Shown here: piece by piece, positions 5,185 to 10,477 of the stretch
How positions within the stretch are numbered: the first letter of the stretch is position 1
Layout of the letters: each line of letters begins with the position of its first letter
From: Dehalococcoidales bacterium
GTDB lineage: Bacteria > Chloroflexota > Dehalococcoidia > Dehalococcoidales > Fen-1064
Reading direction: 5' to 3'
Length of the DNA stretch: 14,785 nucleotides
NCBI GenBank assembly: GCA_030667735.1
Contig: DAOUVG010000014.1
Span: forward strand, 1 to 14,785
Made by a program: the position numbers and the translations under genes
Notes under the pieces: generated by a model
Told to the model about the DNA's origin: nothing
Seen by the model: only the letters and a program-made list of their open reading frames with translations
The model's database searches: none

Positions 5185-5222
5185 GTTGCCCCAGGTGCGG
5201 GGCTAAGATGGTGAGAGTATGA
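4992..5222 (+). CDS. Small Gly-rich protein with C-terminal zinc ribbon
   Basis: A 76-residue protein. It starts MPGGDGTGPS, the same kind of opening as DUF5320 proteins, followed by a Gly/Arg/Met-rich stretch (10-40). It ends in a six-Cys metal-binding module (C44, C46, C49, C61, C66, C69; pattern CVCPDCG...PHQVGGPCYN...CPRCG). This is likely a zinc ribbon, or possibly an iron site. The start is chosen at 4992 because GGGAGG (4979-4984) lies seven bases upstream; an in-frame ATG at 4977 has no such site and sits in the hairpin. The stop overlaps the next gene (ATGA). It overlaps the zero-frame tail of the NifX gene, and its own codons clearly make the better protein. Function unknown. Confidence 0.85.
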   Translation: MPGGDGTGPSQGGGSGAGRGMPGRSGGAGRMGGTSAGAGPDGVCVCPDCGARVPHQVGGPCYNMSCPRCGAKMVRV

Positions 5223-6079
5223 TAATAGCGGTAGCCAGTGGCAAAGGGGGAACGGGCAAGACACTGGTGGCTACCAGTCTTGCCCTCTCCTTGAAAGACA
5301 GGGGAGGAGTACAACTCCTCGATTGCGATGTAGAGGAGCCAAATGCCCATGTCTTTCTGAAGCCACGATTTGACGGCAGTGAACCTGTCAGTATTCCGGT
5401 ACCAAAGGTAGACGAGGAGAAGTGCACATACTGTGGCAAATGTGCCCAGGTCTGTGTATTCAATGCCATTGCGGTACTCGGTCAGTACGTGATGATATTT
5501 CCCGAACTCTGTCACGGCTGCGGTGCCTGCAGCTACCTTTGCCCGGAAAACGCCATCACCGAGGAGTACAGGGAAACTGGCATTGTCGAATGGGGGTATT
5601 CGGATGGCGTTGAGTTTGCCCACGGTAAACTAACCGTAGGCGAGGCTATGGCCCCGCCTGTGATTAAAAAGGTAAAACAACGTGCCAACCGTGATGGTCC
5701 GGTTATTCTCGATGTTCCCCCGGGCACATCCTGCCCGGTAGTGGAAGCAGTTGGGGACAGTGATTTCTGCATCCTGGTAACGGAACCCACTCCATTCGGG
5801 CTTAATGACCTCGTTCTGGCGGTAGAGACGGTGAGAGAACTTGGCGTACCGTGTGGGGTCGTGCTAAATCGTGCCGGGGTAGGGGACAATAATGTTGAGC
5901 AATACTGCCAGCGGGAGAATATTCCGGTCATGCTTACTATCCCTCTGGATACGGATATCGCACGTCTTTATTCCAGAGGAGTAACTCTGGTCGAAGGGAT
6001 GCCGGAATGGAAGAAGGATTTCGTCCGGCTGTATAATCAGATTGGAGATATTGTAAGTGAAAGAACTGGTAGTCCTTAG
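5219..6079 (+). CDS. MinD-superfamily ATPase with inserted 2[4Fe-4S] ferredoxin domain (first)
   Basis: A 286-residue cytoplasmic P-loop ATPase. It has the deviant Walker A GKGGTGKT (8-15), the LLDCDVEEPN motif (33-42) and the switch region VILDVPPGTSCP. Inserted at about 61-115 is a two-cluster ferredoxin: C69, C72, C75, C79 and C98, C101, C104, C108. This family is the Desulfovibrio DVU2103/DVU2104 type found in orange protein operons, proposed to use ATP to load or move electrons or clusters onto a NifX partner. The family often occurs as adjacent pairs, as here. Its ATG overlaps the stop of the zinc-ribbon gene by four bases, and its end overlaps the next ATPase gene by 23 bases, giving tight translational coupling. 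Partner choice and substrate are inferred. Confidence 0.93.
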   Translation: MIIAVASGKGGTGKTLVATSLALSLKDRGGVQLLDCDVEEPNAHVFLKPRFDGSEPVSIPVPKVDEEKCTYCGKCAQVCVFNAIAVLGQYVMIFPELCHGCGACSYLCPENAITEEYRETGIVEWGYSDGVEFAHGKLTVGEAMAPPVIKKVKQRANRDGPVILDVPPGTSCPVVEAVGDSDFCILVTEPTPFGLNDLVLAVETVRELGVPCGVVLNRAGVGDNNVEQYCQRENIPVMLTIPLDTDIARLYSRGVTLVEGMPEWKKDFVRLYNQIGDIVSERTGSP

Positions 6080-6917
6080 TGGTAAAGGTGGAACGGGCAA
6101 GACCAGCATTGTCGGTTCCTTTGCCTCTTTGGCTAAAGAGAAAGTACTCGTTGACTGCGATGTAGATGCTGCCGACCTTCACCTTATCCTCAACCCGACC
6201 ACACGGGAGAGCAACGAGTTCTGGAGCGGACAGACAGCCTTTATCGATAGCGAGAAGTGCAACGAGTGCGGCCTATGCCAGGAGTTGTGTCGGTTCGATG
6301 CTATCAGGAATTTCAAGGTTGACTCCGTCTCCTGTGAAGGCTGTGGTTTCTGCTCTCACATATGCCCGGTAGAAGCCATAACCATGGAGGATAACCTGTC
6401 CGGGCAGTGGTTTATCTCCGATACCGGGTATGGTCCCCTGGTGCATGCCAGGCTGGGAATTGCCCAGGAAAACTCGGGGAAATTGGTGGCTCATGTAAGG
6501 CAACAGGGCAGGCAACTTGCCGAGAATGACGGAATCGGTTACATTATAAGTGATGGACCGCCCGGTATTGGCTGTCCGGTAATCTCATCCCTGTCCGGAG
6601 CTGGCCTGGCTCTATTAGTAACCGAGCCAACACTTTCGGGGATACATGACCTGGAGAGAGTAATCGGTGTCTGCCTTCACTTCGGTGTTCCGGTGATGGT
6701 GTGTATCAATAAGTACGACCTGAATGAGGATAACACCCACCGAATAGAAAGCTACTGCCTTGAACAGGGGTTGGAAATAGCAGGCAGGGTTTCATTTGAT
6801 AATGCAGTTACGGAGTCAATCGTACGGGGTATTCCCGTGGTGGAATATACCCGGGACAATGTCACGCACGAGATAGAATCGCTGTGGCGGTGCGTCAAGA
6901 AAAGACTGGAAGGGTAG
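6057..6917 (+). CDS. MinD-superfamily ATPase with inserted 2[4Fe-4S] ferredoxin domain (second)
   Basis: A 286-residue paralogue of the preceding ATPase, starting at GTG with GGAG (6044-6047) nine bases upstream. Features are Walker A GKGGTGKT (9-16), LVDCDVDAADLH (31-42), the inserted ferredoxin (C68, C71, C74, C78; C93, C96, C99, C103) and the switch region ISDGPPGIGCPV (164-175). It shares the same layout as its neighbour but is clearly diverged, as expected for two halves of a heterodimer. The 23-base overlap would support equal production. Known relatives in orange protein operons are proposed to act together on a NifX-domain protein. Confidence 0.93.
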   Translation: MKELVVLSGKGGTGKTSIVGSFASLAKEKVLVDCDVDAADLHLILNPTTRESNEFWSGQTAFIDSEKCNECGLCQELCRFDAIRNFKVDSVSCEGCGFCSHICPVEAITMEDNLSGQWFISDTGYGPLVHARLGIAQENSGKLVAHVRQQGRQLAENDGIGYIISDGPPGIGCPVISSLSGAGLALLVTEPTLSGIHDLERVIGVCLHFGVPVMVCINKYDLNEDNTHRIESYCLEQGLEIAGRVSFDNAVTESIVRGIPVVEYTRDNVTHEIESLWRCVKKRLEG

Positions 6918-6933
6918 AAGGGGATAGTGTGCC

Positions 6934-7116
6934 ATGCCAATATACGAGTATGAATGCATGAAGTGCGGCCAGAAGTTCGAGCTCCGCCGGAGCATGGCTG
7001 ACAGTGACAAGGATACACAGTGTCCCAGGTGTGGGGCCGAGGACTCACAGCGTGTCTTCTCGGTATTTGCTACGGGTCCTTCGGTGGGTGCCTGCGCTCC
7101 GGGCGGTTCCACCTGA
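6934..7116 (+). CDS. FmdB-family zinc ribbon protein (first)
   Basis: A 60-residue protein opening MPIYEYECMKCGQKFELRRS, the FmdB hallmark, with a CxxC pair at C8/C11 and a second at C30/C33 (CPRCGAED). The tail (VFATGPSVGACAPGG) is Gly-rich with one more Cys. FmdB proteins are small putative regulators or metal-binding proteins of uncertain function. AAGGGG (6918-6923) precedes the ATG, and the gene is 16 bases after the second ATPase, so it belongs to the same operon. Confidence 0.9.
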   Translation: MPIYEYECMKCGQKFELRRSMADSDKDTQCPRCGAEDSQRVFSVFATGPSVGACAPGGST

Positions 7117-7127
7117 AGCATAAGCCA

Positions 7128-7146
7128 GTGAGGCAGGTTGCCTCAC
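7128..7146 (+). other. Perfect stem-loop between the two FmdB genes
   Basis: GTGAGGCA-GGT-TGCCTCAC is a perfect eight-pair stem with a three-base loop in the 66-base gap. No T-run follows, so it is more likely an mRNA processing or stability element than a terminator. Confidence 0.55.
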
Positions 7147-7182
7147 CCGGGATAAGGGAAGCCTAAAAGGAGGAATAAAGTC

Positions 7183-7419
7183 GTGCCGCTCTATGACTTT
7201 GAATGCCGGGATTGTGGTAAAGTGTCGGAGGTGCTGCTCCGTACTTCCGGGCAGGTAGCTCATTGCCCTGAGTGTAGCAGTGCCAACGTGGAACGGCTTA
7301 TCTCGGCATCATATATGATAAAGACGGATGTGTCAGGCACAGGTACCACATGCTGCGGACGGAGCGAGCGTTGTGAGGCGTCTCCTTGCTCCACCGGAGA
7401 TGTGTGCCGCAGAGGTTGA
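7183..7419 (+). CDS. FmdB-family zinc ribbon protein with Cys-rich tail (second)
   Basis: A 78-residue protein starting at GTG behind AAGGAGGA (7167-7174). It has the FmdB pattern MPLYDFECRDCG (C8/C11) and CPEC (C28/C31). It then has a second Cys-rich section, TTCCGRSERCEASPCSTGDV (C57, C58, C64, C69) ending with C75. The extra five Cys could bind another metal or cluster. Together with the first FmdB gene it forms a diverged pair. Function unknown. Confidence 0.88.
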   Translation: MPLYDFECRDCGKVSEVLLRTSGQVAHCPECSSANVERLISASYMIKTDVSGTGTTCCGRSERCEASPCSTGDVCRRG

Positions 7420-7547
7420 AGGAATGGCTCTGCTTAACCTTGACCCCGGGAATCCCGCTAGGGGAAACGGGCGGCAGTGAAAAATACAGGCAGAATCGGA
7501 AAACCGGAACACGAGTTAATATTGATTAGAAGAATTTGGAGGTGTCT

Positions 7548-7886
7548 ATGAGGTACGCAGTACCGGTAAACAATGGCATATTGTCACCGCACTTCGGTCA
7601 CTGTGAGCATTTTGCTCTGCTTGATGTCGACGTAGAAAAAAAGGAGATACTCAAGAATGAGCTTGTGCCGTCGCCGGGCCATCAGCCGGGCCTTCTTCCG
7701 GAATGGCTGGCTGACCAGGGGGTCTCGGTAGTAATTGCCGGTGGTATGGGCTCGCGCGCCCAGGATCTTTTCCAGCAGAACCGCATCCAGGTCGTTATCG
7801 GTGCCCAGGAAGGTGACCCGGAGAAGGCGGTGCTGAGCCATCTACATGACGAATTGTCTACCGAAGATAACATATGTGACCACTAA
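7548..7886 (+). CDS. NifX-like (orange-protein-type) metal-cluster protein, second
   Basis: A 112-residue protein that is almost entirely one NifX/NifB-type domain. LSPHFGHCEHFALLDVD (12-28) has H15, H18, C19 and H21 as likely ligands, and VVIAGGMGSRAQDLFQQNRI (61-80) is the conserved nucleotide-binding-like loop of the family. A short acidic C-terminal tail with C110 follows. Domain-only size and position before an Mrp ATPase match Desulfovibrio ORP, which is followed by an Mrp-type gene. The start is the ATG at 7548, with GGAGG (7538-7542) in front. An upstream TTG in the same frame overlaps that binding site and is not used. It lies 128 bases after the FmdB gene, so an internal promoter is possible, though none is clear. 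Confidence 0.88.
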   Translation: MRYAVPVNNGILSPHFGHCEHFALLDVDVEKKEILKNELVPSPGHQPGLLPEWLADQGVSVVIAGGMGSRAQDLFQQNRIQVVIGAQEGDPEKAVLSHLHDELSTEDNICDH

Positions 7887-7915
7887 AGGATGAAAATGGG
7901 AATAGAGGAGGATAG

Positions 7916-8920
7916 ATGGTAACTGAGGAGCAAGTAAGAGGAAGCCTGGAGGGAGTGTTTGTGCCTGCTATCCAGCGCAGTATTATCAGGCTTAATCTGG
8001 TGCGTGAGGTAGCTGTCACTGACGACAAAATCAGGGTTGTTCTGGCTTCAACGGGACTGATTACGGGCGCTCAGGACTGGGTTAAGGACCAGGTTGTGGA
8101 GGTCGTCAAGAAGCTGCCCGAAGCTGGCGAAGTAGAAGTGGAATTTGTTGAGGCTAAGCCGGCTGAGTTAAATGAGATTGGTCATGTTATTGCGATAATG
8201 AGCGGAAAGGGTGGTGTAGGCAAGTCTTTGATGGCCTGCATTACCGCCGTCTCACTGAAACGACTGGGCTATGAAGTAGGTATCCTGGATGCTGATATCA
8301 CCGGTCCCAGTATACCCAGGATGTTCGGCATCAATACTCGGCCTGGCGGGAACGAAAGTGGCATGTTACCGGTCCTGTCAAAATCAGAGATTGAAATCAT
8401 GTCCATCAACCTTCTTCTACCCAACGAGGACGACGCTGTTATCTGGCGTGGTCCACTCATCGGCAAGGCGATTATCCAGTTCTGGGAAGAGGTGCTCTGG
8501 GGCAAACTTGATTACCTGATTATCGACCTTCCACCGGGAACGGCTGACGCTCCTCTTACCGTGATGCAGACACTACCTATTTCCGGCGTAGTTATTGTTT
8601 TCACGCCTCAGGACCTGACCGCAATGGTCGTCAGAAAAGCCGTAAACATGGCGCAGAAAATGGAGAAGCCAATCCTGGGAGTAGTCGAGAACATGGCCTA
8701 TCTATATGTCCCTGAGATAGATAAGAAGATTGAGCTGTTCGGCAGCAGCCAGGGAGAGGAGATGGCCCGGGTATCCAATGCACCGTTCCTGGGACAGCTG
8801 CCCATAGACCCGGAACTGGCAAAGCTATGTGACGAGGGGAATATTGAGCAATATAATGCCGAGATAATAGATAACCTGGGCAAGTCTCTTTCCGAGGCGA
8901 CATCAGGCGATAAAGCATAA
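7916..8920 (+). CDS. mrp: Mrp/NBP35-family Fe-S carrier ATPase lacking the CxxC motif
   Basis: A 334-residue protein. An N-terminal MIP18/DUF59-type domain (about 1-80) precedes the ATPase domain. The ATPase shows VIAIMSGKGGVGKS (91-104; Walker A 97-104), GILDADITGPSIPRMFG (122-138), WRGP (177-180) and LIIDLPPGTADAPLT (201-215). Mrp/ApbC proteins carry [4Fe-4S] clusters bridged between two subunits by a CxxC that normally follows NMSYF. Here the matching stretch is NMAYLYVPEIDKKIELFG (259-276), with Val265 and Ile268 where the cysteines should be. Cluster binding in the usual way therefore looks lost, and a different scaffolding role is possible. GAGGAGG (7905-7911) precedes the ATG; it is 29 bases after the NifX gene and 16 before the scaffold gene. 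Confidence 0.92.
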   Translation: MVTEEQVRGSLEGVFVPAIQRSIIRLNLVREVAVTDDKIRVVLASTGLITGAQDWVKDQVVEVVKKLPEAGEVEVEFVEAKPAELNEIGHVIAIMSGKGGVGKSLMACITAVSLKRLGYEVGILDADITGPSIPRMFGINTRPGGNESGMLPVLSKSEIEIMSINLLLPNEDDAVIWRGPLIGKAIIQFWEEVLWGKLDYLIIDLPPGTADAPLTVMQTLPISGVVIVFTPQDLTAMVVRKAVNMAQKMEKPILGVVENMAYLYVPEIDKKIELFGSSQGEEMARVSNAPFLGQLPIDPELAKLCDEGNIEQYNAEIIDNLGKSLSEATSGDKA

Positions 8921-8936
8921 GTCAGGAGGTCGTGTT

Positions 8937-9386
8937 GTGGCTGTATCACGGGAAAAACTCCAAGAATTGCTCAAGCAGGAGATGAGGAAGATTTACTCCG
9001 AGACAGTTATCGACCACAGCATGAACCCGAGAAACACTGGTAATCCTGGTAACGTCGACGGCTATGCGAAGGTAATCGGTCCCTGTGGCGATACCATAGA
9101 AATGTGGCTCAAAGTAAAAGATGACATAATCCGTGATGCCGGTTTTATAACCGATGGCTGTAGCACAACCATCGCTGCCAGCAGCATGGTTACCGAGATG
9201 GCGAAAGACAGGACCGCGAGCGAGGCCCAGAGGATTAGCCAGCGGGATATCCTGGATGCTCTGGGTGGATTACCTGAGGACAACGAGCACTGTGCCCTTC
9301 TTGCCTCAAATACGCTGAAGGAGGCGATAAGGGACTACCTCGCCATGAAAAGAGAGCCGTGGAAGAAGGTCTACCGGCAATACTAG
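8937..9386 (+). CDS. NifU/IscU-like Fe-S cluster scaffold
   Basis: A 149-residue protein of the IscU/NifU N-terminal fold, which assembles [2Fe-2S] or [4Fe-4S] clusters. The three scaffold cysteines are present: C50 in GPCGD, C75 in TDGCSTTIAASS and C119 in EHCALLASNTLKEAI. The Asp after GPCG (D52) and the HC pair at 118-119 are also present. NPRNTGNPGN (30-39) is the conserved N-terminal motif. It starts at GTG, with CAGGAGGT (8923-8930) six bases before. No cysteine desulfurase is in the window, so the sulfur source must lie elsewhere. It is the last gene before a hairpin terminator, placing Fe-S building at the end of the NifX/MinD operon. Confidence 0.93.
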   Translation: MAVSREKLQELLKQEMRKIYSETVIDHSMNPRNTGNPGNVDGYAKVIGPCGDTIEMWLKVKDDIIRDAGFITDGCSTTIAASSMVTEMAKDRTASEAQRISQRDILDALGGLPEDNEHCALLASNTLKEAIRDYLAMKREPWKKVYRQY

Positions 9387-9407
9387 CTGAGTAATAGTAT
9401 AATACGG

Positions 9408-9464
9408 ACTCTCCAGGCCGGTATACCGGGAACTCATCGGGCTGGCATGGAGGGTTCTTTTTCT
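9408..9464 (+). terminator. Rho-independent terminator of the main operon
   Basis: ACTCTCCA (9408-9415) and TGGAGGGT (9448-9455) pair with one wobble; the GC-rich inner region can pair further. The stem is followed directly by TCTTTTTCT. It lies 22 bases after the scaffold gene stop. Confidence 0.75.
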
Positions 9465-9602
9465 ATCATCACCCTGTCTGCTCCCGCTGGATGACATCCA
9501 ACTCAGAACCCGCGCTTGATTACACTTTCTGTATCTGCTATCCGCGAGTGATCAGTGCTATCTGAAACGTGTGACGTGGTATAACCCGATTTGTAGCAGG
9601 AA

Positions 9603-9631
9603 TTGACATAGCTATACGGATTGTTTATAAT
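9603..9631 (+). promoter_or_regulatory. Perfect consensus promoter for fur
   Basis: TTGACA (9603-9608) and TATAAT (9626-9631) are both perfect and spaced by 17 bases. The ATG of fur at 9669 is about 37 bases further on. TTATAAT-A-ATAGTTG (9625-9639), overlapping the -10, matches the first half of a PerR/Fur-type 7-1-7 box well and the second half poorly. It may be an autoregulatory site. Confidence 0.8.
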
Positions 9632-9668
9632 AATAGTTGGGAATGAGACGCATTAGCGATAAAGAAAA

Positions 9669-10094
9669 ATGCCTACAAAGAACATCCGTAGGGCGTTAGA
9701 CGTACAGGGGCTGAGAGTTACTAACCAGAGGCTTCTGGTATTGCAAGTAATACAACGGGGGCAGGGGCACCTGGCTGCTGATGAAATCTATCGTCGGGCC
9801 CGTGAAAAGAACCCTCACCTCAGCCTGTCCACCGTTTATCGTACCCTGCAGACATTCAAGAAACTGGGTCTAATAGAGGAGCTTCATATTGATGAGGGGC
9901 ATCACCACTATGAGAAGCGGTCTACCCAGCACCACCACCTGGTCTGTCTTGGGTGTGGCAGGGTTGTTGAATTTCAGTACCCATCAGCTAACCTCATAAA
10001 GAAGAATGTCAGAGAAGCCAGGGATTTTGAGGTTACGAGTAGCGAAATCAGAATGACGGGCTATTGCCCGAAGTGTCGTCAGGAGCGGGAATAG
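9669..10094 (+). CDS. fur: Fur-family metal-responsive repressor
   Basis: A 141-residue DNA-binding repressor. The winged helix covers about 10-80 with LRVTNQRLLVLQVI (15-28), HLAADEIYRRA (34-44) and LSTVYRTLQTFKKLGLIEEL (53-72). The dimer and metal domain has HHHLVCLGCGRVVEF (88-102). Structural zinc cysteines C93/C96 and C133/C136 are both present. The residue after RVV is Glu101, as in Fur, rather than the Asp usual in PerR. With feoA and feoB directly downstream, iron (Fur) is the most likely signal. The ribosome binding site is weak (AAAGAAAA), but the promoter is very strong. It is separated from the main operon by a terminator, so it is transcribed independently. Confidence 0.9.
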   Translation: MPTKNIRRALDVQGLRVTNQRLLVLQVIQRGQGHLAADEIYRRAREKNPHLSLSTVYRTLQTFKKLGLIEELHIDEGHHHYEKRSTQHHHLVCLGCGRVVEFQYPSANLIKKNVREARDFEVTSSEIRMTGYCPKCRQERE

Positions 10095-10168
10095 CGTACG
10101 GTCAAGCTCTTGTGACACAGTGTATATATTCTCGGAACTATGCAAGCTGGGTGTAACCAGAGAAATGG

Positions 10169-10477
10169 ATGCGGTGTATGTTCGGATTCGGAGGCAGGTT
10201 CAGACATGGATTCGGGCGGGGTGAAGGGCAACTAACTCTAGCGCGGATGCAGACCGGGCAGAGCGGTATAGTGGTCCAGGTACTGTCCGGACATGGCATG
10301 ATTAGACGCCTTGGTGCTTTGGGAATCAGACCTGGACTGAGAGTTACCAAGGTTAATTCTTCATTCATGCGGGGACCGATAGCGGTACAGTTCGGCAGTA
10401 CCCAGGTGGCCATCGGTTTCGGTATGGCCAACAGGATAGTGGTGGAACCCATAGACTCCCGGAGTGAAAGGCCATAG
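10169..10477 (+). CDS. feoA: FeoA-family protein
   Basis: A 102-residue protein with the SH3-like FeoA domain (about 20-95): LTLARMQTGQSGIVVQVLSG, HGMIRRLGALGIRPG (42-56), FMRGPIAVQFG and VAIGFGMANRIVVEP (80-94). FeoA is a small cytoplasmic partner of the FeoB ferrous iron transporter. The N-terminal 18 residues (FGFGGRFRHGFGRGEG) are an unusual Gly/Phe/Arg extension recalling the first DUF5320 protein at 3633. Start is uncertain: ATG at 10169 or 10178, neither with a strong ribosome binding site. It is 74 bases after fur and runs into feoB. Confidence 0.92.
   Translation: MRCMFGFGGRFRHGFGRGEGQLTLARMQTGQSGIVVQVLSGHGMIRRLGALGIRPGLRVTKVNSSFMRGPIAVQFGSTQVAIGFGMANRIVVEPIDSRSERP

Noticed and set aside
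7536..7547. TTG start for the second NifX gene
   Set aside because: The TTG is part of the Shine-Dalgarno region for ATG 7548, and MRYAVP is the usual NifX opening.
9387..9602. T-box or riboswitch before fur
   Set aside because: The only strong structure is the terminator right after the scaffold gene; no T-box consensus or known riboswitch core is seen.
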